Source: Bacillota bacterium (GTDB lineage Bacteria; Bacillota_I; Bacilli_A; RF39; UBA660). Taken from it: a DNA stretch of 64,000 nucleotides. The stretch lies in assembly GCA_023460995.1 (NCBI GenBank), contig JAEWOE010000006.1, positions 186,001 to 250,000 on the forward strand, read 5' to 3'. Position numbers and translations under genes: made by a program. Of the stretch, positions 43,182 to 53,411 are shown one piece after another. Below the pieces are notes generated by a model. It was not told where the DNA came from and ran no database searches. It saw only the letters and a program-made list of their open reading frames with translations. Every line of letters starts with the position of its first letter. Positions within the stretch are counted from its first letter, which is position 1.

Positions 43182-44591
43182 TTATCCTACAATTTTTACT
43201 CCTTGATAATAGTGTGTAAGAATTTGATTATAGTTATATCCTGCATTTGCCATTCCATTTGCACCATACTGACTCATACCTACACCATGCCCATATCCTC
43301 TAGTAGTAAAAATTAGATTTCCATCTTGTACTACTATATCAAAATCTGCTGATCTAAGACCAAGCATATTTCGAAGATTAACACCGGAATAAGTTGAATC
43401 ACCTATTTTTATTGAAGTGATTCTTCCACTAGCATTTCTACTTAAAACTTCAACAGGAGTATCAGAACTTATAGATATTCCTAAAATGTTTAATATTGTA
43501 TTATTATCTTTAGTTTCAGTTCTTAAATATGAAGAAGCTACTTTATCCCAACTACTGTCTACTGATTTTAAATATGGAATACTATTACCCCAAACATATA
43601 CTGAGTCTTCTGTATATCCATTGCTAGTAGAATGGTAAACAGCATCAATATAAACACTATTATAAGTAATATATTTCCCTTTTGTAGAGTCAACAGCAAG
43701 TTTGACTTTGTCATAATACTTTTGAAAATCGCCCTGCCATTTAGATTTCATTTGATTTGTATCAATATATTCTTGTGTTGCAACAGTATCTGTTAAAATT
43801 AAGCCTCTACTAATTCTTTTAAGTGTGTATGTTCTAGCAACAATAGCTTGAGCTTTCAGCGCTTCAATGTTAAAAGAAGCGGGAATTTCTGCTGCAACAA
43901 CTCCTACTAAATATTCTTCTAATTCAAGCTGTATAACTGCACCATTATTCCTATAAACTGTAACAATTGTTTTAACTTCCTCTGGCTGAACTGGTTGCTG
44001 AGTTACCGGTTGCTGTGGTGTTGGTGATGTTGTAGGATTTTGGTTTGTATTAGTACTTGTATTTTGGACTGGTTGCTGCGTTTGTGGTATTGAATTACCA
44101 GTACTTGGCTTACTTTGGCTTGAAGAATTATTTGTAGTGATGCCATTTGGTTGTGTTTGTGTAATATTACCAATAGTGCCTTCAATTTTCTCACTATCAC
44201 TATTAATATTATTGTTTTCTTGAGAAGTAGTATTTTCTAAAATTAAAGAACTACTATCACTATTATATATATTTTCTATATCCAGAATTTCTGGATTTTG
44301 AAAAAAATTAGTTTTTTCAACTATTCTTGAACTTAAAAAGTTTGAACTATTATCCTCAATAATATTACCTTTAAAACTATTACCAGTAAATAATAATGTC
44401 GCTAAAGCAATCGTACCTGCCATTAATATTATTTTAGTACCAGTAAATTTAGACATTTCTATAGTATTTTTCACTTGATTTAAAATACTTGTATTTTTTT
44501 TTCCTAATTCTCCAAACTCATAATCATAATTGAAATAAATAAATAATATTTTCTCATTATTTATATTTTTAATTTTATAGTATTGTATCAT
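43182..44591 (-). CDS. SpoIID/LytB domain protein, membrane anchored
   Basis: ATG 44591, preceded by GGTGAT, is preferred (469 residues); ATG 44636 is an alternative without a clear ribosome site. A short N-terminal cytoplasmic part, one membrane helix (KIILMAGTIALATLLFTG) and a Gln/Pro/Thr-rich linker lead to the SpoIID domain: LEEYLVGVVAAEIPASFNIEALKAQAIVARTY, AVYHSTSNGYTEDSVYVWG, and the C-terminal GYGHGVGMSQYGANGMA. SpoIID-type proteins are lytic transglycosylases acting on denuded peptidoglycan in spore engulfment; LytB-type relatives modify autolysins. Spore genes nearby fit the first, but the linker-rich form fits the cell wall too. Confidence 0.9.
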   Translation of the reverse strand: MIQYYKIKNINNEKILFIYFNYDYEFGELGKKNTSILNQVKNTIEMSKFTGTKIILMAGTIALATLLFTGNSFKGNIIEDNSSNFLSSRIVEKTNFFQNPEILDIENIYNSDSSSLILENTTSQENNNINSDSEKIEGTIGNITQTQPNGITTNNSSSQSKPSTGNSIPQTQQPVQNTSTNTNQNPTTSPTPQQPVTQQPVQPEEVKTIVTVYRNNGAVIQLELEEYLVGVVAAEIPASFNIEALKAQAIVARTYTLKRISRGLILTDTVATQEYIDTNQMKSKWQGDFQKYYDKVKLAVDSTKGKYITYNSVYIDAVYHSTSNGYTEDSVYVWGNSIPYLKSVDSSWDKVASSYLRTETKDNNTILNILGISISSDTPVEVLSRNASGRITSIKIGDSTYSGVNLRNMLGLRSADFDIVVQDGNLIFTTRGYGHGVGMSQYGANGMANAGYNYNQILTHYYQGVKIVG

Positions 44592-44745
44592 TATATCACC
44601 AGTTATAGGATTAACACTTTTTTTTAATACATACAAATCATTACTTACTTTATAACGAGAAAATAATACTAATTTATTTTGATTAAAATATTAAATATCA
44701 TATATAATATATATAGAACAAAAATATATACGAGGAGGAATTAGA

Positions 44746-45984
44746 ATGTCAAAAATAAAAAACATCATTGCAAGAGAAGTATTAGATTCTAGGGGTAATC
44801 CAACAGTGGAAGTTGATGTAATACTTGAAACAGGTGAATTAGGTAGGGCGAGTGTTCCGTCGGGAGCTTCAACTGGATCAAAAGAAGCTTTAGAATTACG
44901 CGATAATGATAAGCACCGTTACTTAGGCAAAGGAGTATTAAAGGCAGTTAATAATGTGAATACAATACTACGTAATGAATTGATTGGTATGAATGTATTA
45001 AATCAAAAAGAAATTGATGAATTAATGATTACACTTGATGGTACTGAAAACAAGGGTAATTTAGGCGCTAACGCTATGCTAGGGGTATCGCTAGCATGTA
45101 TAAAAGCTGCGGCTGCATTCAAAAAAATATCACTTTACAAATATATAGGGAGTGGACTAACTTTACCTGTTTTAATGATGAATATATTAAATGGTGGAGC
45201 ACATGCAGATAACAATTTAGATTTTCAAGAGTTTATGATTGTTCCACAGGCTTCAAATATTAAAGAAAGGTTAAGAATTGGTGCGGAAGTATTTCATAAA
45301 CTTAGACAAATACTAAAAGAAAATGGTTATAGTACTGGTGTAGGTGATGAGGGTGGTTTTGCACCAAATTTAAGTAGCAATAAAGAGGCTTTAGAATTAA
45401 TTTCTAAAGCTGTTATACAAGCAAATTATACTCTAGGTAAAGATGTTTGTTTTGCACTTGATATAGCAGCAAGTGAATTTTACAGTGACGGATTATACGT
45501 TTTAAAAGGTGAAAATAAGACATTAACTAGTGATGAGTTAATAGATCTTTATATTAACTTAATAGATTCTTATCCTATTATAAGTATTGAAGATGCATTT
45601 GATGAAAATGATTATGATGGATTTAAAAAATTAACTGACAAAATAGGAGCTAAAATTCAGTTAGTTGGAGACGATTTATTTGTGACAAATAAAAAAATAT
45701 TTGCAAAAGGCATAGATATGGGTATTGCCAATGCTATATTACTTAAAGCTAATCAAATAGGAACTGTAACAGAAATGCTTGAAACTATAAAATTGGCTAA
45801 AGATAATAATTATAAAACTATAATTTCACATAGAAGTGGTGAAACAGAAGACACATTTATAGCAGATTTTGCAGTAGGTTTAGATTTGGGGCAAGTAAAA
45901 ACAGGTTCATTATCTAGGACAGACCGAATATGTAAATATAATCAGCTAATCCGCATTGAAGAAGAGATAGAAAGAAACGTTTAA
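44746..45984 (+). CDS. eno: Enolase
   Basis: A 412-residue enolase: REVLDSRGNPTVEVDV, VPSGASTGSKEALELRD, LPVLMMNILNGGAHADN, DFQEFMIVP, GVGDEGGFAPNL, ISIEDAFDEND, LVGDDLFVTN, LLKANQIGTVTE and SHRSGETEDTFIADFAVGL, with all Mg-binding and catalytic residues in place. It interconverts 2-phosphoglycerate and phosphoenolpyruvate in glycolysis. AGGAGG lies 7 nt before the ATG. It is slightly short for the family but looks intact, and ends at its own terminator. Confidence 0.98.
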   Translation: MSKIKNIIAREVLDSRGNPTVEVDVILETGELGRASVPSGASTGSKEALELRDNDKHRYLGKGVLKAVNNVNTILRNELIGMNVLNQKEIDELMITLDGTENKGNLGANAMLGVSLACIKAAAAFKKISLYKYIGSGLTLPVLMMNILNGGAHADNNLDFQEFMIVPQASNIKERLRIGAEVFHKLRQILKENGYSTGVGDEGGFAPNLSSNKEALELISKAVIQANYTLGKDVCFALDIAASEFYSDGLYVLKGENKTLTSDELIDLYINLIDSYPIISIEDAFDENDYDGFKKLTDKIGAKIQLVGDDLFVTNKKIFAKGIDMGIANAILLKANQIGTVTEMLETIKLAKDNNYKTIISHRSGETEDTFIADFAVGLDLGQVKTGSLSRTDRICKYNQLIRIEEEIERNV

Positions 45985-45997
45985 TGTTTCTTTTTTT
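45971..45997 (+). terminator. Terminator of eno
   Basis: An 8-bp stem AAAGAAAC/GTTTCTTT (45971-45978 and 45986-45993) overlapping the stop, then T run. Confidence 0.85.
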
Positions 45998-46063
45998 GAA
46001 TAAATAAAATAAAAAAGGGAAAGATATTAAAAAATGCTATAGTTATGGAAAGGTAAGATAAAT

Positions 46064-47623
46064 ATGTCATTACTTAATAAGAAAAATAAGCAGTTACTCC
46101 TAGATAACAAAATTACTAAGTTAAATAATAATTTAGATGATTATACTTTGACAGAAGATTTAAAAGAGAATATAGAACTTTTTTCAAAATTGTTTGAAAA
46201 AGTTTCAACAATGATAACTCGTAATATAAGTAATGAAACTTATGCCAATCAAAAATATTCTTTAATGTACTGTGAGGGATTAGTAAATTCTGAAATAATT
46301 AATGATAATGTTATTAGACCATTAATACTTTCTAAAATAAAAAAAACTAAAACAGAATTTTTAGATGTTATTGAGAAACAAATAATTCAAATAAATAACT
46401 TGAAAAAAACTAAAAGTGTAAAAGATATAGTAGAAGCTATTACATATGGTGAAACAGTTTTATTTGTTGATGGTTATAATGAAGTATTTTTGCTTAATAC
46501 ACAAAAATTCAATTTAAGAAGTGTTACTGAACCAGAGAATGAGAAAATTCTTCTTGGTCCAAGAGAGGGTTTTACCGAATCTATTTTATTTAACATATCT
46601 ATGCTACATAGGAAAATTAGAACTAATGATTTTAAGGTTGAATATAAAACAATTGGTAAAAGAACTAATACAAAAATAGCATTATGTTACATGGATAGTG
46701 TTGTTAAACCAGAGATATTAGAGGAATTAAAAAAAAGACTAGATGCTATAAATATAGATGGAATTCTAGATAGTAATTATATTATAGAGTTAATTAAAGA
46801 TAACAAGAATTCTCCTTTTAGAACAATAGGTAATACTGAAAGACCTGATGTTGCTGTTGGAAAAATACTCGAAGGAAGAATTGTTCTATTTGTTGATGGA
46901 ACTCCTATTGCACTAACTTTACCATATTTATTTATTGAAAATTTTCAAAGTAGTGAGGATTATTATTTAGGGTTTTTATATGCGTCTTTTTCAAGAATAA
47001 TAAGAATGCTTGGATTTATAATAACTACAACTTTTCCTGCTCTATATATAGCCATAGTTGCTTTTCATCATGAAATGATACCTACCTCATTATTCTTAAA
47101 TATAACAATGGAAAGACAAAGTGTCCCGTTACCTGCTGCATTAGAGGCTTATATAATGTTAATAGTATTTGAAATTCTACGAGAAACTGGTGTTAGAATG
47201 CCTACTGGAATTGGACAAGCACTTAGTATAGTTGGAGCAATAGTCGTAGGTCAAGCAGCTGTTGAGGCAAAGTTAGTAGCAGCTCCTATGATTATAGTCG
47301 TTGGTATGACCGGAATAACAAGTTTACTTATTCCTAAAATGAATGCTGCTAATATATATCTAAGGTTTACTATTCTATTTTTTGCTTCAATGTTTGGTTT
47401 CTTTGGATTTTTAATAGCTGGTGCATTTTGGCTTATACATATTTTAAATTTACAATCTTTTGGAGTAAACCAAGTTGATTTCTTAGAAAGAGGATGGACA
47501 AAGAAATTTGAAGATGATCTTGTTAGATTCCCATGGCAAAGTATGAAGTCAAGACCTTTTGATATAGCTAATCAAAATAACTTAGTTCGAAATAACACAA
47601 AAAGTGGTGATAAAAATGCATAA
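46064..47623 (+). CDS. Spore germination receptor A subunit (GerA/GerKA family)
   Basis: A 519-residue protein of the GerABKA family: an N-terminal cytoplasmic domain, the VLFVDGYNEVFLL strand, EPENEKILLGPREGFTESILFN, and RKIRTNDFKVEYKTIGKRT, then RPDVAVGKILEGRIVLFVDGTP and about five C-terminal membrane helices. It is the A subunit of a nutrient germinant receptor in the inner spore membrane. gerC overlaps its end and gerB follows, giving a complete A-C-B receptor operon. Ligand unknown. Confidence 0.96.
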   Translation: MSLLNKKNKQLLLDNKITKLNNNLDDYTLTEDLKENIELFSKLFEKVSTMITRNISNETYANQKYSLMYCEGLVNSEIINDNVIRPLILSKIKKTKTEFLDVIEKQIIQINNLKKTKSVKDIVEAITYGETVLFVDGYNEVFLLNTQKFNLRSVTEPENEKILLGPREGFTESILFNISMLHRKIRTNDFKVEYKTIGKRTNTKIALCYMDSVVKPEILEELKKRLDAINIDGILDSNYIIELIKDNKNSPFRTIGNTERPDVAVGKILEGRIVLFVDGTPIALTLPYLFIENFQSSEDYYLGFLYASFSRIIRMLGFIITTTFPALYIAIVAFHHEMIPTSLFLNITMERQSVPLPAALEAYIMLIVFEILRETGVRMPTGIGQALSIVGAIVVGQAAVEAKLVAAPMIIVVGMTGITSLLIPKMNAANIYLRFTILFFASMFGFFGFLIAGAFWLIHILNLQSFGVNQVDFLERGWTKKFEDDLVRFPWQSMKSRPFDIANQNNLVRNNTKSGDKNA

Positions 47624-48761
47624 GAAATTATTATTAATATTGATCGCATTATTTAGTGCATTATTAACAACTGGTTGCTGGAATTATATAGGGCTAAATG
47701 AAATGACAGTAGTGGCTGGAGTAGCAATAGACAAATCTGGAGACGAGTACCAGTTAAGTTTTGAAATATATGATTTACAGGATACCGCAACAGGTGAACC
47801 AATTAAAACAGAAATAGTTCAATCTACGGGTAAAACAATATTTGATGCGGTAAGAAATGCAAAGAAAAGAGTAGCAAATAAATTGTATTTTGCCGAAACT
47901 AGAATAATAATAGTTAGTGAAGAAATAGCAGAAGATGATGGACTTAACACTGTTATGAATTGGTTTTACAGAGATCCAGAAGTAAGGGAGACTCTAAGAG
48001 TAGTAGTGTCTCAGGAAAGAAGTGCTGTAGCTCTTTTAAAGGTAGACTCTCTCACAAGTAGTAGTGTTTCAGCAGATATAGAAAATATGGTAGAAAAGGA
48101 TTTGAAAATTACCGGAGCAACGGTATCAATGCCTATATATAAGGTATATAATATACTTAATTTTGAAGGAGAGTCATTAACTTTATCAGCTATACATCTT
48201 ACTAATAATAATGGTGAAAAAGTATGTGAAGTTAATGGTATAGCTCTGTTTAAAGAGGATAAACTAGTTGACTATTTATCAAGTGATGATAGCAAGTACT
48301 ATTTATTAGCTAAAGGCGAATTAGAAGGCGGAATAATAACGATTAAAACTAAAATAAAAAGTGATGATACAGAGCCGCAGAATTTGTCATTGGAGATAAA
48401 GAAAACAAGCTCATCAAGAAAATATATATCCTTTGATCCTAATAATCTAGCATATAAAATATCGACAAAAGTCCAAGTAACTATAGGAGAACTACGTGAT
48501 CAATCTGATAAATTAAAAGATGAAGACTTGCTAAAATTACAAAATGAAGCAGGAGATATTATCAAAGATAGAATAAAAAGTGTGATTGAAAAAATTCAAG
48601 AAGAATACAAAACAGATGTTATCGGTTATGGAGATACTTTATATCGAAGTAATCCTAAAGTATGGAAAAAAGTTAAAGAAAATTTTCAGGAAAAGTTTAC
48701 TAATATAAATACCGAAGTTGAATGTGAAGTAGAGATATATAATACAGGGTTTACAAAATAG
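47616..48761 (+). CDS. Spore germination lipoprotein (Ger(x)C)
   Basis: ATG 47616 follows GTGGTGAT and overlaps the gerA stop by 8 bp. The 381-residue protein has a lipoprotein signal with lipobox TTGC, then GCWNYIGLNEMTVVAGVAIDKSG, TGKTIFDAVRNAKKR, KLYFAETRIIIVSEEIA and a C-terminal domain with VQVTIGELRDQ. These are standard Ger(x)C features. It is the C subunit of the germinant receptor, tethered to the outer face of the spore membrane. Confidence 0.96.
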   Translation: MHKKLLLILIALFSALLTTGCWNYIGLNEMTVVAGVAIDKSGDEYQLSFEIYDLQDTATGEPIKTEIVQSTGKTIFDAVRNAKKRVANKLYFAETRIIIVSEEIAEDDGLNTVMNWFYRDPEVRETLRVVVSQERSAVALLKVDSLTSSSVSADIENMVEKDLKITGATVSMPIYKVYNILNFEGESLTLSAIHLTNNNGEKVCEVNGIALFKEDKLVDYLSSDDSKYYLLAKGELEGGIITIKTKIKSDDTEPQNLSLEIKKTSSSRKYISFDPNNLAYKISTKVQVTIGELRDQSDKLKDEDLLKLQNEAGDIIKDRIKSVIEKIQEEYKTDVIGYGDTLYRSNPKVWKKVKENFQEKFTNINTEVECEVEIYNTGFTK

Positions 48762-48773
48762 AAGGAGGAAAAT

Positions 48774-48974
48774 ATGCTTTTATTAATAATATTTGGAATA
48801 TATTCTTCGGTTTTTATTTTTGATTTTTTAAAGATAAGAAAAAAACAAAACAAAACCCAGAATATTATATATTTATTTTTATTTTTTACAGCGTTAGCCT
48901 TTTCTCTTTCTGATGTATTAGGAATACCAATACCAAAGTTTTCGGAAGTACTAAGAAGTATAATTGGAAAATAA
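48774..48974 (+). CDS. Small membrane protein of the ger operon
   Basis: A 66-residue protein with two membrane helices and a basic loop (KIRKKQNKTQN) between, GGAGG before the ATG, 12 bp after gerC and 23 bp before gerB. Small membrane proteins in germinant-receptor operons (GerD-like "D" subunits) are known and modulate receptor action; by position and topology this may be one. Sequence is too short for a firm family call. Confidence 0.75.
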   Translation: MLLLIIFGIYSSVFIFDFLKIRKKQNKTQNIIYLFLFFTALAFSLSDVLGIPIPKFSEVLRSIIGK

Positions 48975-48997
48975 TGTAGAAGAGGAAGGTGCGTAAA

Positions 48998-50128
48998 ATG
49001 GATAAATATATGTTGTCTTCAAGACAAATAATGTTTTTAATAGCAGTATTTTTATTTGGGAGTAGTGTTGTTATAGGAGTTAATATAAACTCAACTGTTG
49101 CACAAGATTCTTGGATATCGTTATTTCTATCGCTTTTTTTTATTATTCCTTATATGCTTATGTTTGCGAGAATAGTTAAGCTTTTTCCACAAAAAAATTT
49201 GTATCAGATAATTGATATTCTTTTTAATAAAAAAATAGCTAAAATCATAATAGTTTCATTTATCATATTTGCATTTTACTTAGGCGGAATAGTATTATGT
49301 AACTTTGATCAATATGTTGATGTTACAACGTTACCAGAAACACCTCTTTTGCCTATATCAGTGTGCTTTATAGTAATTGTAACCTATTTAGCACGAAGTG
49401 GATTAAAAACAATTGGTAGGTGGGGAATGATAATATTAGTAGCTCTAACAGTAGTAGTCTCTTTCACTTTATTCTTTTCAGTACCACATTTGGATATTAA
49501 ATATATATTTCCTATAATGGAACATCCAGTAGGTGAAATAACTTATACTGCATATAGTATATTTATGTTGCCCTTTGCAGAATTAATCGTTTTATTAGGA
49601 TTAGCTGATCAGTTTAATATTACAAAAAAAGAAAGAAGAACTTTTGTAATAGGAGTAATTATTGATTGGTTTCTAATATTGTCTGTTTTAATTAGAAATA
49701 TACTTATACTTGGTGCCCCACTATTAAAAAACACATTTTTCTCTTCTTATGAAGCTGTTAGAATAATTGAAGTTGGAACCTTTTTAACAAGAATGGAAGG
49801 AGTAGTAACAATGAATTTTATCTTGGGAGGAATTACTAAACTAGCTATATTTGTAATTTCATTGTCAAAAGGAATTGGTCATCTTTCAAAAAATAATGAT
49901 TATAGAAAATTAGTTTTTCCTGTAGGTTTAGTTATATTAGGTACATCTCCTTTACTATTTAAGAACGTTGTGGATATGTTTGATTTTGCTCCAATATTTG
50001 GGTTGTATGCTATTCCTTTTCAAATAATATTGCCTATTTTAATTTGGCTAACTGCAGAATATAAAAACAAAAAAGGTTTATTAAATATTAAAAAAATTAA
50101 TGATATTGAAAGCTTGCAAGTAACGTAA
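48998..50128 (+). CDS. Spore germination permease-like B subunit (GerB family)
   Basis: ATG 48998 with GGAAGGTG upstream. The 376-residue protein has about ten membrane helices, starting SSRQIMFLIAVFLFGSSVVIG, and the family pattern of endospore germination permeases (APC superfamily). It is the likely nutrient-binding subunit of the receptor. It is the last gene of the operon and its stop lies inside a terminator. Confidence 0.94.
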   Translation: MDKYMLSSRQIMFLIAVFLFGSSVVIGVNINSTVAQDSWISLFLSLFFIIPYMLMFARIVKLFPQKNLYQIIDILFNKKIAKIIIVSFIIFAFYLGGIVLCNFDQYVDVTTLPETPLLPISVCFIVIVTYLARSGLKTIGRWGMIILVALTVVVSFTLFFSVPHLDIKYIFPIMEHPVGEITYTAYSIFMLPFAELIVLLGLADQFNITKKERRTFVIGVIIDWFLILSVLIRNILILGAPLLKNTFFSSYEAVRIIEVGTFLTRMEGVVTMNFILGGITKLAIFVISLSKGIGHLSKNNDYRKLVFPVGLVILGTSPLLFKNVVDMFDFAPIFGLYAIPFQIILPILIWLTAEYKNKKGLLNIKKINDIESLQVT

Positions 50129-50143
50129 TTGCGAGCTTTTTTT
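50109..50143 (+). terminator. Terminator of the ger operon
   Basis: An 11-bp stem with one wobble (50109-50119 with 50129-50139) overlapping the gerB stop, then T run. Confidence 0.85.
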
Positions 50144-50151
50144 GCAAAGAA

Positions 50152-50178
50152 AAACAACATATTATTACTATGTTGTTT
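50152..50178 (-). terminator. Terminator of the 1029-residue gene
   Basis: AAACAACATA (50152-50161) pairs with TATGTTGTTT (50169-50178); on the minus strand it is followed by T-rich sequence. Confidence 0.8.
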
Positions 50179-50182
50179 CAAA

Positions 50183-53100
50183 CTAATTTCCTAAATATGT
50201 AAATATAGCTAAACCATTACCACCATGTCCAGTTTCTGTACCTGTTGCTAAACTTGGCATAACAGCGTTTCCAGCTATCATAGATGTGTTATTAAATGTA
50301 GTTCCTGAATAATGGTTGGAATTACTTAATACTATTAAATTTGATGATGTAGATATTGCATCTATTCCAAAGCACCCTTCATATCCTGAGATATATGATG
50401 AACCACCAGCTCCAGATGATACTCCTGAACTGATGACACCGCCACCACCGCCACCGTAGTATCCACCACCGCCACCACCGCCGTGATTAATTTGAGAAGT
50501 TCCTCCATCTCCAAATTTACCATACAGTCCAAGGCCTGATGAACCACCAGGTTTTCCACCGGAAATTTGTGTTCCTCCTGTTGCAAGAGGGTGAGAAACT
50601 GCTCCGGTGTTTAATAGACCAGGTCCACCTATAAGAGCTCCACCATATCCACCTGTTCTTGCATTAGTCCAGTTAGATGATCCAGCACCACCTCCTGCAA
50701 CCATAATACGAGTTTTAATACTATCAAAATCCATAGTACCATCAAGTGTATATGTTCTTCCAACTGAAAGTTCTGGATATGCACCATCTTTTACTGAGTT
50801 AAACATTTCAAGATTATTAGTTTTATCATTATTAAGCAGTTGAAGTTTTGTTATATAAACTCTATTATCTGTATAATAATGCCATACTTTTACATCACCA
50901 ATCTCATATTCAGCACCCAAATCTATTTCAACATATGTTTCAATACCATTACATGCACTTGAATATATGTATGCTGATGATGTAGTAACACCATCTGTTA
51001 AAGCGGCAAAACTAGTCATGCCTGCACAATTACTAGTAACTTCTTTATTTGCTGATATTAAATTACCTTTAGTATCAAATACTTGAAGTTCAACCCAGTG
51101 GTTACCATTATTAACACTACTACCTGTTAGATAATCTCTAACATATCTATATTTTTTAGTTTCAGGAGCTAGTCTAACATCGGTTGCTCCACCACCAGAA
51201 GAACCACCTTGATATGATGTGCCACCAGCTGACCCTCCATTAAAACTTGTTAGACGGTAGTTAGTCGCGCCATCTTTTCCAGCACCACCAACATAAACAT
51301 ATAAACTTTGTCCAGCTATTAAATATGTAGTTCCTGAAGTATATGCACCAAGTCCACCGCCAACAAGACCACCAGAATTATTTGTTAAATATCTACTAAA
51401 CCCACCTTGTGCACCCCATAGTTCTATTTTGTAGTTACCACTAACAGGGGCAGAGAATTTTTGATAATCACCACTATATCCAAATACATAGTTGTAATAA
51501 TTGTTGTTATATAGTTGACCAACATTAATTGTTCCTTGACCTCCCGGTGCACCATATGTTTGTGTGATACCTCCACTAGCTACAATATTTCCATATGAAC
51601 TAATCGTATTAGCAAATACATTAATGCTACCACCACCAGAAGAACCACCAGATGCACCAGTACCATAACCACCTTGAGAACCATTAGAAGAAATAGTTCC
51701 ATTGTTTTCAAATGTTCCGGTATATATCATAAGTAGTCCACCAGTCCCAGTACCACCTGGACTATGTGTACAGCATGATGAACCAACACCTGCGCCACCA
51801 GGATTACCTGCACCACCACCTGCTGCATATCCACCAGTGTTTGAATATGTATTTGATTTACCTGCGCCACCAGCACCACCAGTGTTTGACCCAGCATTAC
51901 CATAGTATGTTACTCCTCGTGAAGTTGTAGCTCCACCACCAGCACCTCCAGAATAAGATGTCCCAGCACCACCAGGACCAGATCCTGAGTAACCAGAAAC
52001 ATTATTGAATACTCCACCTGAACCTCCGCCACCAGTAGAACGGTTGCTTCCATCGACACCTGATTTACCAGCAATTGATATGGAATCGGCGTTTGATAAA
52101 GCTACAGCAGTTCCACCACCACTTCCAACTGCTGGAATATATTCATATGTATTATCTGAATTTTTATACAATAGAACATTTTGCCCTGCAGCAGAAGCAC
52201 CGCGCGCTGTCATAGATATATTTCCATTGTTTATAAGCTTTTTTTCTACATAAACAAGAAAACCTTTTTTTCTAACTTGAGGTGTAAGTGTAACACTTGC
52301 ATCAACAGTTAAATTTCCATTATATTTATAAATACACATTTTTGTATCTACTACATTATCACATAGTGTTGGAGTAGTAGTATAATTTGTATCTTCTTTT
52401 ATTACATAAATTTCTGCTAAAATTTCTTCATCATTAGCTAAGTGTAGTGTATATGTTCCGCTACTAACAAGATAATAACTACTAACAGCATCATATAAAG
52501 TATCTTTATATATAGTATCTCCGTCAACATATATTTGACCTACAATAATTTCTAATTTCTTTGTAATACTACCAGTTTTTACAGTAATATTAGTTGTTCC
52601 ATTTCCAACACCAGTTACTAACCCTTTATCATCAACTTTTGCAATACTTTCATCATCACTTATATATATTAAATTTTTATTAGTTGCATTACTAGGAGTT
52701 ATTGTTGGATTCATTTGTAATGTTGCATCTTTAACTATATTGTATGTGGTTTGATCAAATGAAACATCACTAACTAATATTTCATTTGTTTCACCTTCAA
52801 CATACATTTTTTGACCATTATATATAATTCTATATCCACCAAAATTACATACAGCTTCTTCAATTTTATTATCATCAATATTAAAATAGCCATCAGTTGG
52901 ATAACTGCCACTAATTTTAATAATATTATTTAGATATACATCAGTATTATCATTTATTGTTTCTTCTGCGTATACTTTAGGTATTAAAAGATCACTCAAT
53001 CCTAAATTTGGTATTTGATAATCTACATAATTACTATTTGGTGAAACGTAATATCTATATCCATCATCAATTTCACATTCATCCTTATTCATCTGACATA

Positions 53101-53272
53101 TTACTAAATATGTATCAACTGCTTTAATATACGCATTAAAACTAGTTTTTGCTGCTTCCTTTCGTGCTTCACCCGCGATTTTTGTAATTACCATAGTAGA
53201 TATAAAAGTAATAATTATAAGTACTATTATTACTGCTAATAGTTCAATTAAAGAAAATCCCTTTTTATTCAT
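50183..53272 (-). CDS. Large prepilin-headed glycine-rich surface protein
   Basis: A 1029-residue protein, the largest here. It begins MNKKGFSLIELLAVIIVLIII (prepilin site after Gly5, Glu+5) and a helix. Then come a conserved-looking region, a Big_2-like Ig domain (about residues 165-245: VSFDQTTYNIVKDATLQMNP, NGTTNITVKTG), two glycine-rich blocks (about 390-580 and 890-1000, e.g. GGAGGGATTSRG), YVFGYSGDYQKFSAPVSGNY with LWGAQGG, and a discoidin-like part (VEIDLGAEYEIGDVKVWHYY). It looks like a pilin-anchored adhesin or matrix protein. Its codons for Gly and Pro raise local GC and create long false antisense frames. Confidence 0.82.
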   Translation of the reverse strand: MNKKGFSLIELLAVIIVLIIITFISTMVITKIAGEARKEAAKTSFNAYIKAVDTYLVICQMNKDECEIDDGYRYYVSPNSNYVDYQIPNLGLSDLLIPKVYAEETINDNTDVYLNNIIKISGSYPTDGYFNIDDNKIEEAVCNFGGYRIIYNGQKMYVEGETNEILVSDVSFDQTTYNIVKDATLQMNPTITPSNATNKNLIYISDDESIAKVDDKGLVTGVGNGTTNITVKTGSITKKLEIIVGQIYVDGDTIYKDTLYDAVSSYYLVSSGTYTLHLANDEEILAEIYVIKEDTNYTTTPTLCDNVVDTKMCIYKYNGNLTVDASVTLTPQVRKKGFLVYVEKKLINNGNISMTARGASAAGQNVLLYKNSDNTYEYIPAVGSGGGTAVALSNADSISIAGKSGVDGSNRSTGGGGSGGVFNNVSGYSGSGPGGAGTSYSGGAGGGATTSRGVTYYGNAGSNTGGAGGAGKSNTYSNTGGYAAGGGAGNPGGAGVGSSCCTHSPGGTGTGGLLMIYTGTFENNGTISSNGSQGGYGTGASGGSSGGGSINVFANTISSYGNIVASGGITQTYGAPGGQGTINVGQLYNNNYYNYVFGYSGDYQKFSAPVSGNYKIELWGAQGGFSRYLTNNSGGLVGGGLGAYTSGTTYLIAGQSLYVYVGGAGKDGATNYRLTSFNGGSAGGTSYQGGSSGGGATDVRLAPETKKYRYVRDYLTGSSVNNGNHWVELQVFDTKGNLISANKEVTSNCAGMTSFAALTDGVTTSSAYIYSSACNGIETYVEIDLGAEYEIGDVKVWHYYTDNRVYITKLQLLNNDKTNNLEMFNSVKDGAYPELSVGRTYTLDGTMDFDSIKTRIMVAGGGAGSSNWTNARTGGYGGALIGGPGLLNTGAVSHPLATGGTQISGGKPGGSSGLGLYGKFGDGGTSQINHGGGGGGGYYGGGGGGVISSGVSSGAGGSSYISGYEGCFGIDAISTSSNLIVLSNSNHYSGTTFNNTSMIAGNAVMPSLATGTETGHGGNGLAIFTYLGN

Positions 53273-53380
53273 TATAATTCCTGCTTTCTATTTTAATTCA
53301 TTAAAATAACAAAACCAATTATGTAGTGTATTTAGCCTATACAATAGATATTAGTAAGACACATTAATACTAATTGGGTT

Positions 53381-53411
53381 AAAAAATAAGAAGTTAAAAT
53401 ATGACTTCTTA
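53381..53411 (-). terminator. Minus-strand terminator upstream of the 1029-residue gene
   Basis: An 8-bp stem TAAGAAGT/ACTTCTTA (53387-53394, 53404-53411), and on the minus strand six T follow. It would stop leftward transcripts before they reach the large gene. Confidence 0.65.

Noticed and set aside
51702..52253. Proline-rich frames antisense to the 1029-residue gene
   Set aside because: They are complements of glycine-rich codons (GGN to NCC) and lack ribosome sites.
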